This document shows positions 32,496 through 43,547 of a DNA stretch of 64,000 bases, in pieces; position 1 is the stretch's first letter; each line of letters begins with the position of its first letter. Origin of the DNA: Macrosoma leucophasiata (lineage: Eukaryota; Arthropoda; Insecta; Lepidoptera; Hedylidae); NCBI GenBank assembly GCA_036365455.1, contig JAWQUS010000001.1:20315001-20379000 (forward strand), in the 5' to 3' direction. The translations under genes and the position numbers were made by a program. Under the pieces are notes generated by a model. It was given only the letters and a program-made list of their open reading frames with translations. It did no database searches and was not told the DNA's origin.

Positions 32496-32897
32496 AGAAT
32501 ACAATATTCAGCTTTCAATAACTTCAGGACATACAACTCCAGAATAGACCAGTCATAGTAGAGTGAAGGAATAAAAGTTTCGCGATTCCGCGTCACTCTT
32601 ATCGTGAAACTGAAGACACGATAAGTCCGTCAAGTTTCCGCAAAGTTTGACACGTGACAATGGAAATTTCCGCACGGAAGGTTGTGGAAAATTCTACTGA
32701 AATGAAACAAGGATGAAGTCATTTTCAATCTTTCTTGTTTGTAAAATAGTTCTACGTATGTTCTAGAAGCCACAACAAGAATGAAAATAACTTCTATCCA
32801 TATTATAAACTCAAAGACTGCTGACACGGATTTCATGCTGTTTTCACCGATAGACAGTGATTTGAGAGCAAGCAAGTATGAGTAGTTTGAATAACCA

Positions 32898-33077
32898 ACG
32901 TATTGTAAATTACCAATTTTTTGGAAGTTATAATAGGTACTATAGCAAAGCTATCCATAAAAGATAAATATGCTATTTACTATAGCAAAGCCATCCAAAT
33001 ATGCTATTTATCTTTTATGGATAGCTTTGCTATAGTACCTATTATAACTTTTAAAAAATTGGTAATTTACAATACGT
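32898..33077. repeat. Near-perfect 73-bp inverted repeat with 34-nt loop
   Basis: The arms at 32898-32970 and 33005-33077 are complementary except for a GG/AA difference at 32928-32929. The ends are 'acgtattgtaaattacca'. The loop repeats part of the arm in direct orientation ('actatagcaaagccatcc'). No second copy in the window. It could be a very young foldback MITE or a hairpin-RNA source. Confidence 0.85.
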
Positions 33078-33079
33078 AT

Positions 33080-34215
33080 AGCTATTAAGACCAACAAAGT
33101 ATTCATCCTTATCAAATGAATGATTGTTATTTGGTTGTAAGTTGCTACCAATCTTTAATCTAAGATTAGAACGTATTTTCATTAGTTTTAAAAAACAAAT
33201 GGTCTCATAATAATATGTCTTCTTCCAATTAATAAAAAAAATGTTATGTATATTTTTTTTTTGTAAATAGCTTCTTTACTAGTGCTTTTATTTAACTTAA
33301 ATCCGTACTTAAGTAGTATTTGAATTTATCCCAAACAGACAAACACACAGACGTAGCGGGAAATTTTGTTTTCTAATAATATGTATAGACATAGATCAAA
33401 CAACATCCTTTATTTGAAAAGTTTTAAAAATACACTCGTTAAAAGTACAGAGACAAGTTGCGTACGTTACTGTTAATAATTTCAATTCAATTTGGAACTT
33501 TTACCGAAAAGTAATAAAAAGGACAACATCAAAATACCTTTCAAACTGATTATTATATTCAAAGGAAACTTTAAACTTATTTGCTATGCAATAAAAACAA
33601 GATCGTAAGCTATGTTGTTAAAACAAAATTACAATGAAATTGTATTATCATAAAATAAACTTCAGCGTTTTACACAACTTGGTTACTTTAAAGATTAAAA
33701 CAACTGTAAAGTGGTTCCAAGTTTAATACACAACGTGTAAGTTAGGCTGGTTTAATACTGCACCGAACTTGATAATATTTATAATATCATAACACTTGGC
33801 AACGGGTCGAGGGCACGAGTTGAGATTAAAGCTATGGCTGCCTCAATACGACCGGTGCGACCGCATAATATTATATAATAGTTTATTATCATTAAAAATT
33901 TATAAGTGGATAAAGATAAAATTAATATAAACAAGTTTTATGAAAGGGTATTAATGGCTGGAAATAATTTCATATTCTCACGCAGTTTTAGCAGTGTTTA
34001 TTTTCTTTTTACATAATAATATGTACTTACATTATTATATCATTTTAATATTGTGGAAAGCGTGATCATAATTACAAGAGTACGTAATAATTCTTTATAA
34101 TTTTACCTATAAATAAAGTTTGATGACAGTATGCAGTTAAGGTAGTTTTTTTCAGTTTTTGAATAACCAACACGCTTAATCAACTCACCAAAACGTATGA
34201 AAACATCTCAGATCA
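33080..34215. other. No gene or repeat recognised
   Basis: AT-rich with no credible frame. 33838-33870 ('ctgcctcaatacgaccggtg') is a short GC-richer spot. Confidence 0.4.
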
Positions 34216-34218
34216 TCT

Positions 34219-34265
34219 ACTTTCAGAGAAACTAGGACTTGTTTAGTCCTAGTTTCTCTGAAAGT
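34219..34265. repeat. Perfect 21-bp hairpin followed by a T run
   Basis: ACTTTCAGAGAAACTAGGACT, a five-base loop TGTTT, then the exact inverse to 34265, followed by CTTTTTT. It does not match any repeat family in the window. Confidence 0.85.
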
Positions 34266-35640
34266 CTTTTTTGTAATAAAATAACAAAAAAAATATTGAA
34301 AACACTTTAATTGCCGCACAAATATTTATCTGTAATCGTATTGCTGCGCTAGGTTAGCCGTACTTTAAACGCATCCAGAAAATACAAAGCCTGCTGCAGC
34401 CCAGTGTGAATTCCACAATACTATTCTGGCTTAGTTCATGTATTGTTTATGAAAAGCCACAGCCAGTAAATCGATGGCAGCTTAGTTTACTGTAGCTTGT
34501 GTAGTATTGTCCTGTGTTTTTATTATTATCTTCGAAGACTTATTTTGTAACAGTTTGTTAACATTTAAATTAAAAATACCATAAATGTCCCATAACTTTG
34601 TACTCGTACATACACATTCACATACTTAAACTAACTTTTTCTCTAACCGATGTCAATCAGTAATTGTAACCCGCTTCCTATTTAACATATTATTTACCTA
34701 CAACTTTTTCCAGCCACAAATACCTTGTTATCGTTTTCTTTCTTTAAGTTTTATGCATGTTGTAATTACCTATAAGTGAGATTACATGTATTTTTAAATT
34801 ATAAAATGCCTTAGTTATGTAAGTATTAGCATATAATCTTGTTGATGATTCATAAGTGAATAAATAAATAAATAAGAAGAGCGGAGATAAGGTCGATGAT
34901 ATTTCTTAAACATGAGCATAAAACTCGGATTTTCTAAATTTGTGTGATGAGTAGATTACGTTGATTAGCAATGTGGCATATATCTATCTATACATATATA
35001 TAAAAGCAAAAGGTCACTCGTACAAAATCTCAGAAACCACAATTACTAAGTTTAAACTCGATCTACGTTTAAAATTACAATAATCATTAAAAACACTGTC
35101 ATCTCATCAGAGAAAAAAAAACTTAAAAAAGGAACTTGATTTCAAATTAAAATTGTGTCACATTAAGTGCAGGTGAACATTTATTTTAAAATACCTCAGA
35201 AGTTTACCCTTTAAAAATTTTTTCTTTAATCACAAGAAACAATTTACGGATATAAATATGACGGAGTACGCATGAATACGTTTGTTTATAATTTCGTTCT
35301 TCTAATAATTTTCTACCACTTGTTTTGATATACAATATTCCCTAAACGAAATTTAATTGGCTTTCTCGTTACCCGCCATCCTCATAATTGGGCAATTACG
35401 GTACGTATAGTATATATTTTTGCTGTGTTAATAGACCATATAAGTTATTTCAAAGGAAATTTTCAGTAGCGCTAGCCAATTTCCATAATAGAGTCTGCTT
35501 GTACTAATAGCGACTGTTTTGACAATAATTTGTAACTGAAAATTACGGTGAGAGCGGCAACATAAACAACAGTTTTGGAGGCAAACACGCGCGAGCCTAT
35601 TATCATGGCCGGCTGTGACACCGTTGCGAATTTTACGGGT
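34266..35640. other. No gene recognised; one generic repeat start near 34985
   Basis: 'atatatataaaagcaaaagg' + 'tcactcgtac..aaatctcaga' (34995-35035) resembles a common moth repeat start. The rest is AT-rich and featureless. Confidence 0.35.
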
Positions 35641-35641
35641 A

Positions 35642-35930
35642 TTTCTTTTTATGTAATGGTAGTGGCAAACAAGCATGCAGTTCACGTTGATGTTAAGTGA
35701 TGACTGCAGTCTATAGACACCAACACAATGACCATGGTCAAAATGCAAATGCGTTACCACTCCTAAGGCCTAAGGTGTTATGCAGAGGCACAGAAGTGCC
35801 GGAAATTACAGGGCCGTACATAAACACCTGACCGGAACATGAAAATGCTGAACACCTAAGTGCTACCCTTTAGCGGCAAGTATATTTGGAAATGCGGTGG
35901 TGCCTATGCCTGCGGTTGCGGTTTTATATA
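35642..35930 (-). repeat. Family A, subfamily with inverted 'cagaggca' block
   Basis: Ordinary family A except at 35779-35800, where 'tgcagaggcacagaagtgcc' replaces the usual 'tgcctctgtgcc'. The same variant, in family A orientation, occurs at 52812-52831. The 5' stem-loop region is lost ('gcctatgcctgcggttgcgg'). Confidence 0.85.
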
Positions 35931-36515
35931 GCTGTAAGTACTTATCGTCTTATTCATAGGTGTAGAATATTTTTTTATAAGTATATCTATAAAAAACATT
36001 TTAATAGAAGTTTTTTAGGCAACTGAAGTAAATAGTCGCTTTATTTGGACCCCAAAGTGCTTTGCTAATTAGGTCTCGTTTTCGATACTATTTCACCACA
36101 CACACAGATCTATTATACCTACAAAAAATAATAGATTATGTACCCCAGTCCACCACAGCGTAGATAGAGAGTGTGGAGCGAATATTTTATTTCCTCAGTA
36201 AATAAAATAGAAAACATAATTATGATAAATAACGAAAGTATTACATATTATGATTGTTCCTCTGCCCGTTCGCTGACAAAATTCGGTGTGACATGGAGCC
36301 GCTAACGATGCTAGTGACAAATCTCGATGACAAAATGCGGCTTGTGAGCAGCCACTGTTTGTGAGTTACGCTGAAACTACGTAATTATAGCTGGTTTGTC
36401 CAACCATACATTTGCCTTATGTAACAGTGCTCTTACACAGCCATAAAATGTTTCAGTTCCATTCCGATGACTCTATTATTGAAATTGGGATAGTATAAAT
36501 ACAAAAAATACTTGA
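35931..36515. other. No gene or repeat recognised
   Basis: AT-rich, short frames only. Confidence 0.35.
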
Positions 36516-36519
36516 TCTT

Positions 36520-36716
36520 CGCTTACACTCCCAGCCCCCACACTAGGTATAAAACCTGTGGTCGTGGGTGCCGTTGTACACATACAACACATATACAAAC
36601 ACCCAGACCCGAAACAAATATCTGTAGGCCATACAAATATTTGTCCCGGTGCGGGGATCGAACCCGCCACCCTTCGAATCAAACGGTCAACTCACACCGC
36701 TGAACCAACCGAGTCA
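36520..36716 (-). mobile_element. tRNA-derived SINE J, copy 1
   Basis: Inverted: head 'gactcggttggttcagcggt' (A box), 'gcgggttcgatccccgcacc' (B box) and 'gggacaaatatttgtatggc', then 'gtacaacggcacccacgac' and the end 'gggagtgtaagcg'. Other copies are at 39636, 54630 and 58441. The ORFs here are translations of the SINE. Confidence 0.8.
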
Positions 36717-37260
36717 TCGATTCGTTTCTGATCGTCGGTTTTCTTTTTTGAAATAAATGATTTTTTATTAAATATCATCATTCCGACATATTGGGATAAG
36801 GTCGGTGTTAGATTTTGTTTAATGGATAATGATAAACTAGCTTGCAGTTCACAACTAAGGTAAGACGGCAAAAGATGGTAAGTAAATACTACAGCGTAAA
36901 GTATCAACTACACATAAACCGAAGATCAAAACGCCCATGCCTTGCCACTCCGGACGCAGACCACCATACTTTTTTATAAATTCAAAGATCACTTAAATTA
37001 AATACAATCCTACAAAAATAGTTTTCGCTACAAAACCTATCTGTAAGAGGAAAAAGAAACGTGTTATTGAAAGCTCTCAGACTAGACTCAGGGACAAGGG
37101 GAGGCGTAGGACACACTATCGCTTTTCCGTTATCTTTGTGTGTTTTATCTTCTCCTGGTGAAAGCTTATTCAGCAGGAATGTACGTACAGTAAAAGGTAT
37201 TATTTCCATTCAGTGCTCAGGTTGGCCTTTTATATATATAGATAAACACTGTGTTTTGTG
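36717..37260. other. No gene recognised
   Basis: Overlapping frames on both strands at 36982-37279 show no domain. 36895-36960 faintly resembles family A ('cgcccatgccttgccactcc'). Confidence 0.35.
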
Positions 37261-37261
37261 G

Positions 37262-37307
37262 TACCTAGAATATAGATGAACAGAGAGGTTCATCTATATT
37301 CTAGGTA
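37262..37307. repeat. Perfect 20-bp hairpin
   Basis: TACCTAGAATATAGATGAAC, a six-base loop AGAGAG, then the exact inverse. The architecture is the same as at 34219, with unrelated sequence. Confidence 0.85.
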
Positions 37308-37334
37308 TATACTATGATAAGACAGTAAAAATTA

Positions 37335-37455
37335 ACCTCCTTATTCATAAATTCTCCTTTGTCGTTTTCTATCCTGCACATTTGACATTGCAACTGACAA
37401 AGACAAAGCATTCTATAGCTAAAACATATCTAATGTACGTTTATGAATACGGGGG
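37335..37455 (+). mobile_element. Family D MITE, copy 1
   Basis: Ends 'cctccttattcataaa' and 'acgtttatgaatacggggg' are inverted repeats. The centre has 'tctatcctgcacatttgaca' and 'caactgacaaagacaaagca'. Preceded by TTAA. Slightly shortened relative to 50633 and 54942. Confidence 0.7.
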
Positions 37456-37569
37456 AAAGTGTTAATGTAAAGAACATTAATTATTTATTCAAAAAACATG
37501 ATAAGGGGGCGATTAAAGAAGAGTAACGCAATTAAACAATTAACAGAAATAAACAATTTTTGTTTTTTT

Positions 37570-37740
37570 TTCTGCCTGTCTGTCTGTCAGTCTGTCAGTC
37601 TGTCTGGTACGTCATAACTTCGAATCTACCCAAGGGATTTGAACGTGGTATTCACAGGTGGGTTACATACAGTTAGGAGCGTTTTTCAAAAGTTTCGTCA
37701 AAATCGGTTAAGGGAAAAAGAAGTGTTGGTCAATTGAAAA
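37570..37740 (+). repeat. (TGTC)n tract plus generic repeat module
   Basis: 'ctgcctgtctgtctgtcagt' is followed by 'aagtttcgtcaaaatcggtt', the recurring arrangement also seen at 38924, 46749, 62776 and 63553. Confidence 0.5.
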
Positions 37741-37784
37741 TTGACTTCAAGCACTGCTTCAAAACGTTTAAACAGTTGAATTAG

Positions 37785-37975
37785 TGGCGTTTGTGGCGTT
37801 GCTGGTGGCGCTGATGGCGTTTGTGGGGTTTGTTTCGTTGCTAGCGTTGGTAGTGGTGGTACTGGTGGCGTTAGTGGCGTTGGTGGCATGAGTGGTGTTG
37901 GTGTCATCGGCGGTGGTGTTGGTGGCGTAGGTGGAGTTGGTAGCGTTGGTGGCATTGGTGGCTTTGGTGGTGTTA
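37785..37975. repeat. Minisatellite, ~9-bp GTTGGTGGC units
   Basis: About 20 imperfect 9-bp repeats. The minus strand gives a 106-codon Pro/Thr-rich frame (37698-38018) and the plus strand a Gly/Val-rich one. Both are explained by the repeat. There is no splice context or flanking domain, so I do not call a gene. Confidence 0.8.
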
Positions 37976-38527
37976 GTCTAATATCATGTACCTTCAGAGA
38001 AGTATTAATGTAAACCATTCTTTTAGCTTTTCATACGTTTTTCGTTTGATCCAAAATTTACCAAATGTTATATTATCCAAAAAAATGCTGCCCAAAGTCA
38101 CAATTCCACGCGAACGGTAAACAGTTGAAATTTTCATTTATGATGTTTTTCTGTAGCTACTCTAACAATAAAATTTTCACAAACTGAAAACACACAAAAA
38201 CTGAAAAACAGAATAAAATAAATATATAAATGGGGCTCCCATACAACAAACCTGATATTTTTGTTGGATATTAATGGCGGCAAAAGTTACACTCCATAGA
38301 TGTATATATATTATGTATATTAGAAAAAAAAGTCAATATGTATAGTATAGTGCGTACAATAACAGGCGTTTGCATATTAAACTGTAAAAGCTAAAGCTAC
38401 CCGCTCCCGCGGCTCACCGCTAGTACGTGGGCGCTAAGACTTTATCACGTCAGCTGTCATGTTAGTATGGGAAAGTGTAGTTAGTTGAATGCAAAATACT
38501 GGAAACATGCTATAAAGGGAACATGTT

Positions 38528-38735
38528 TTTAAAGAAAAATGGCAAGAAAAAATTGACTTCAGGCGAGACTCGAACTCGCATAGTATGGCAATAAATGGCG
38601 CTGCTGCCACCATAGGCAATGCAATAACAAATCGGGCAGGACTTCGGTAGCTCAGTTGGAAGAGCGGCTGTACTAGATTCCCAGTGGCCGCGAGTTCGAG
38701 TCTCGTCTGAAGTCAAATTTTTCTTTAAAATATAT
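38528..38735 (+). mobile_element. tRNA-like element P with inverted tRNA half
   Basis: 38640-38716 folds as a tRNA-like cloverleaf: acceptor GACTTCG/TGAAGTC, D arm GCTC/GAGC, T arm GCGAG-TTCGAGT-CTCGT. The anticodon arm pairs poorly. Upstream, 38545-38578 holds the inverted 3' half (acceptor + T arm), so the element is a palindrome with tRNA-half ends and 'tttttctt' outer tails. The centre ('aatggcgctgctgccaccat') recurs at 58220. Confidence 0.7.
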
Positions 38736-38818
38736 TTCACGAGCATGTGTTAATGCGAAATAATATAATAAACAATTATAAAGGGAATGTTCTGTCCAGT
38801 ACTTAAGTACTTATAGGT

Positions 38819-38880
38819 TGCTGTTTTTAGGGTCAGTTTTTAGGGTTTGCTGTTTTTAGGGTCAGTTTTTAGGGTTCCGT
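38819..38880 (+). repeat. Two-unit tandem repeat, ~29 bp
   Basis: 'tgctgtttttagggtcagtt' + 'tttaggg' occurs twice in succession, just before the family F end. Confidence 0.75.
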
Positions 38881-39375
38881 ACCTTAAAACGAAAAAAGGA
38901 ACCCTTATAGGATCACTCGTGCGTCTGTCTGTCTGTCTGTCCGTCCTTCACAGCCAATTTGCTCCGAAACTACTTGACCGATTGAGTTGAAATTTGATGA
39001 ATAAATGTAAATTGGTAGCCCAAAGATGAACACGTCAAGTAAAATACTAAATTTTAAACAGGGGGGCCACTTTCGGAGGATAAATAAGAAAATTAAAAAA
39101 AGATATATTTTTTTTATAATTTTTGCATAAACAAATTTGTAAAAAAAAAACAAAAGTTATTTAAGAAAATCGACGAAAATTGACCATTCCCCCCCTCCCT
39201 ATCTCTGAAACTACAGAACTTTAAATTTTGAAAAAAATGTGGAAAATAGTTCTTTGCCTATAGATTACTGGAAAACCTATAAGAAGTTTTTCATTACATT
39301 TCTTACTCTGTAAATGCACTAAATACGGAACCCTACACTGCGCGTGGCCCGACACGCACTTGACCGGTTTTTTTT
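38868..39375 (-). repeat. Family F, both ends present
   Basis: Begins 'agggttccgtaccttaaaac' and ends 'acactgcgcgtggcccgaca' + 'cgcacttgaccggttttt'. It contains a (TGTC)n tract and 'cgaaactacttgaccgattg'. No intact ORF; class unknown to me, though the family is common in Lepidoptera. Confidence 0.7.
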
Positions 39376-39635
39376 TTAATCACGCTGAGATAATATCATG
39401 ATGACGGGAGTTACTCAAAACAATTACCCTAAGTCATAAAGACAATATTCAAGAGTGGTTTTAAGTGAAGTTCATTAGACGATTTCGTGGAGCTCAGTCA
39501 TTTAATAAAGTGGAGTGACCTCTAATCAGCAAATGGATGACTTGATGAGAGAGTTTGTTTTTTTTTTAAATGGTTATTAACTTTCTATTTACAAAAATCG
39601 TAGTCTTGGAATAATTGAGCATTTTCTTTTATTAA

Positions 39636-39832
39636 TTGACGACTCGGTTAGTCCAGCGGTCTGTGACGACCGTTTGATTCGAAGGGTCGCGGGTTCGATC
39701 CCAGCACCGGGACAAATATTTCTATGGCCTACGGATATAAGTTTAGGGTCTGGGTGTTGTGTATGTGTTATGTATGTACTCGTACAACGGCAACCACCAC
39801 CCACCTAGTGGGGGGTGTGAGTGTAAGCGTAT
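39636..39832 (+). mobile_element. tRNA-derived SINE J, copy 2
   Basis: 'gactcggttagtccagcggt' (A box), 'gcgggttcgatcccagcacc' (B box), 'tgggtgttgtgtatgtgtta' and the end 'gtgtgagtgtaagcgtatta'. Confidence 0.8.
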
Positions 39833-39887
39833 TATTTAAATGGTTTATGGTTTAACGTTATTTATTATTTTAATGGCTAAATCGAAG

Positions 39888-39889
<2 letters not shown>

Positions 39890-39924
<35 letters not shown>

Positions 39925-39990
39925 AAAATATATATAAAATAATAATTATATATTATTATATTATTATTAATTATAATTATATATTATTAA
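39890..39990. repeat. AT dinucleotide microsatellite
   Basis: (AT)n of about 14 units at 39892-39920, grading into ATT/AAT repeats. Confidence 0.9.
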
Positions 39991-40059
39991 TTTTCTAGCC
40001 CCTTTATCCAATAAACGTACCTATATGACGTACGTTTTAAATGTAATACGCTTTGTCTT

Positions 40060-40145
40060 TGTCAGTCAGATTTACAATTTCATTAGATAGAAAAAGATAA
40101 AAGAGAGATTAACAATCCTTTGTATGAAAAATACACATCTGTAGT
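40060..40145 (-). mobile_element. Diverged family D fragment
   Basis: Inverted 'gttaatctctcttttatctt' and 'ctgacaaagacaaagc' match the core of family D. The TIRs are not preserved. Confidence 0.45.
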
Positions 40146-40196
40146 CATTCATATATTGCTAAAGTGCAATGATATTCTGTATAAGCCCATAATAAC

Positions 40197-40348
40197 TGTC
40201 ACAGAGTCATAACAACTAAGGTCTCAGGGGTGGCAACGCATCTGCATTTTGTCCTCTGGTCTTTATGTGGGTGTCTATAGGCTGCAGTTATCCCTTAACA
40301 TCAATATGAACTGTATGCTTGTTTGCCACCTTTATTACATAAAAAATC
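40197..40348 (+). repeat. Family A, 3' half (variant iii)
   Basis: 'cataacaactaaggtctcag' + 'gggtggcaacgcatc', ending 'gccacctttattacat' + A-tract. Confidence 0.85.
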
Positions 40349-40350
40349 TT

Positions 40351-41170
40351 TACTTTGATTCATAAGCCGCCTTCCTTCGTATGAATAAACTGCGAGCAAA
40401 TGAGTACAAATTTTTGATTTCACCAAAATTACCTTTTCACTGAATAAAGCAGTTGTAGTCTAATAGGCTTCTACAGTTCTAAAGTTCCAGGTTCAATTTC
40501 CGTATTGGGTTAGATACTTTTAACATTCTTTATCTTTAACCATAGAACAACACCGGAGGGGAGTTGCCATATGCAGGCTTTCCCCTCTGTCAAAGTACAA
40601 GCCTAAATGGGCCTATACCTGTCCTGTCGCCTAGATGTTTAAATGTGTGCGTGAAATTGTTTCTAAATTTTGTTAAAGTCAAGATGTGAGTTTTGTAGTA
40701 ATAGACGATTTTTGTAGAGTGCGTGTGTGTCGCACGCATTTCCCTCCGCAAAAAATGACCGAATATCTTGCATCGGTAATTAACGCTATGGTTACTACCC
40801 CTCCAGTCCGCCGCGGCCGGTGGCCCGTGTTGCTTCATGTTCTTAACTAACTATGACATACGGTCCTTAATAGGTATTTACAAACAATAGTTGCCAAATA
40901 AATCAAAACATATAAGATACACTTAGTTTCAGAGTGTAACTAAATATTATCAATAAAACAATCCTGCTAATACCTATTTTAAATGCGAAAGTTTGTCTGT
41001 ATGGATGTTTGTTACTCTTTTACAAAAAAAAACTTCTACACGGATTTGGATGAAAATTAATATAAGTCATACATTTGTAATGATTAAAAGTACAGACGGA
41101 CGAAGTCGCGGGCAAAACCTATGATAAATATTTTCTAAACATGGCTGGGTTATCGCATCAAAAGCTTTTT
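40351..41170. other. No gene recognised; GC-richer patch at 40700-40850
   Basis: 40790-40835 ('ccagtccgccgcggccggtg') stands out from the AT-rich flanks but has no clear splice site or domain. The 82-codon minus frame at 40590-40838 is not convincing. Confidence 0.35.
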
Positions 41171-41179
41171 ACGTTCAGA

Positions 41180-42330
41180 GTAATCGAGTACTTCGCCCAT
41201 TGATTGAATGTCATTGAAAGTTGACTGAATCAAACGCTCTTAACACCAACGCGATCGGTCGAATGGGTAACCGACACGAGCATTGGACTGGTTGGATTTG
41301 ATTCCATTGATTCATTTGAGTTTGAACTAATTTGTACTTTTGACACACGTCATACTCATTATTGAAGCATTCTCTTGTTATCTGATGAAGTCTGGGATCG
41401 AAATTAGACCTTTTTAAACATAGTTCGGAAAAACCAATTAAAAGGATTAACTATTCATCTCACGCCTTGAACAACAATGTGATTGGATAGAGAATCGATA
41501 CAAACATTGACCCCGAATTAATTTGTTTTTTCACAAACACGGTTATACTCATCTTCAAAGCAGTTGTTTGATTTCTTATGGATCGAAACCTGACGTGTAT
41601 CGTTATTCAATTTTAGAAAATATGCCGTTTTGTTTGTGTTTAATTTTCATATTATTATCTTGTTCCTACGTGGGTCCGCTTAAAGAAACGTTACTAGACA
41701 TTGCAGGAGAGTTTATGTTTCCGATTTAATAAAATTTATAATCGAATTTAGAGAGAATATGACATAAACATATCCAAGGAGCTTGAAAATGCCTTTTGAA
41801 ACTGAATAAATTTGATTTTCTTTTTAACCGACTTCGAAAAAAGGAGGAAGTTCTCAATTCGTCCGGATTTTTTTTAATGTATTTAGGTGAGAGTTCAATA
41901 AAAGGAATTCGATTGTTTAACTTGCATATTCTGATTGAATCGAAAATTTCGTTGAATTATTTTATTTACGTAAAGAATGTTTTATTGTCTCCTAAATTTG
42001 TCCATTTAGTAAGAGCTCAAAGTATAGTTCAGAATGATTGAATAGTTTGATCAGATTGAATGCCATTGATTCACATGCCCTCGACAAGAATATGATCGAT
42101 CAAATGGAAGACCGATACGGGCATTGACCCTGAGCTAATTTGCACTTTCAAAAACACGTCATACTCATCGTCGAGACAGCCAGATATCTAATGGAATCAG
42201 GGATTGAAATTTGATCTGGTACTATGATTGTGCGATTCAATTTAAGAAATTAGAATTAACTGTTTTTTATTTTTTATTTTCGTATACTTACGATAGTCGA
42301 TGATGCGTACGTATCAAGAAACAGAACATT
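41180..42330 (+). repeat. Decayed tandem/segmental repeats
   Basis: A block containing 'gcattgac.c.ga.ctaattt' and 'acacgtcatactcat' recurs at about 41300-41370, 41500-41560 and 42120-42170, with similar flanks ('cgatc..gaatggaagaccg'). 41821-41885 is the common moth word 'ttaaccgacttcgaaaaaag'. The short frames are not supported as genes. Confidence 0.5.
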
Positions 42331-42432
42331 AAATTCAAAACATTACTTCGAAATTTGACCTCGTATTATTATTCCGTTTAAGTAATTGAACTGAACTATT
42401 TATGTTTAATTTTCATATTTTATACTAACGAT

Positions 42433-42546
42433 GGTTCGTGGCAACCCATTATACGTCCCACTGCTGGGCACGAGTCTCTCCCCTTTTTGGGGGGAGGCCT
42501 GGAGCTTACTCCACCACGCTGCTCCAATGCGGGTTGGTGGGATGGT
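42433..42546 (-). mobile_element. 3' tail of 5S-derived SINE
   Basis: 'acccattatacgtcccactg' + 'ctgggcacgagtctctcccc' + 'ttttggggggaggcctggag' is the inverse of 1100-1195. The 5S head is absent. Confidence 0.75.
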
Positions 42547-43545
42547 TGATGGCGCGCTTAAAGAAACTACACGAAACCTTTAAGTTTAAGTTTGCAATTG
42601 AAAAAGAAATACATAGTTGACTTTAGATAGCGCGCCACAGAATGGAAGGATAGTTTATAATCCTAACGTATCGAAGGAGATTGAAAACCCCTATACAGAG
42701 TTAATTTAAATTAGCGCATCACCTGTTGCAGGCAGCCTCTCTACGTCAATCCCAACAACATTTTGTTCTACAACTTTTTAAAATGTATATTTTTCAAAAT
42801 TTAAGGTTTCTCATACAACATTTTTATTTCGCCTCTAACCTGGCATTTACTCTGAGCATAGGTATGCCAGGCACCTTTGCCTAGGTAAATGTGAAACTAA
42901 AACTATTTTTACGGATTTATCTCGCGTATATTAAACTAAAATGATTTTTAAAATCAACCCGATGTTTCGGTCGCTTTTCAGCTTCCGTGGTTCCGGGCAG
43001 ACTGAGGTGACATTTGTCTGACAGAAGTTTGAAAAAATTATATGTAGCTACCTCCATCGATTTCGTAAACGCCTTGCGTAGCGTTCAGGATTAACACAAT
43101 AATTACTTATGGTATCTAGAGGTCTTGCAGACTGCTGCGGCTGGGATTTAATCTTATGGGATCCCATGATGTTGATAATCGCCATCTATCTTCTCTATTG
43201 CGCGACCTACACGCGGGCGAAGCCGCGGTCAACAGCCTAGTATAGTATAAGCAAGCCATTAGTGGCAGTATAATTGGTGGAAAACATAAAACAATCGTTT
43301 GGGGGAACATAAAAAGGTTTATTGTGGGCCTCTGTAGAATCAGTTTAATTTGTTCACAGGAAAAACGTCCTAATGGTTGTGATAATGTTATAATAGTGAT
43401 AGAGTTTTCGTATTGTGTTTTGAAAAGTTTTTTTAACGGTTATTGCCCTGTATTACTAAGTTTTGTAAAGTTTGGATGCTAAATTTACGTTATTGTTTCC
43501 AAAAAGGCATAATCGCAAAACTTTTTTTGTTTGTTCGTCGTTTGG
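42547..43545. other. Mostly unrecognised; family O fragment at 42895-42975
   Basis: The family O word 'tgatttttaaaatcaaccc' is present. 43204-43240 holds the inverted repeat end 'acgcgggcgaagccgcggtc'. No gene is seen. Confidence 0.4.
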
Positions 43546-43547
43546 TC

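Noticed and set aside
36476..36703. Overlapping ORFs on both strands rich in Cys/Thr
   Set aside because: Translations of SINE J; the same frames appear at 58418-58747 for the same reason.
38640..38716. Functional tRNA gene
   Set aside because: Acceptor, D and T arms fold, but the anticodon arm does not pair well and near-identical pieces occur in inverted and scrambled repeats; it is a tRNA-derived element.
38819..38878. Telomere-like TTTAGGG repeats
   Set aside because: Only two ~29-bp units; not the insect TTAGG repeat and no array.
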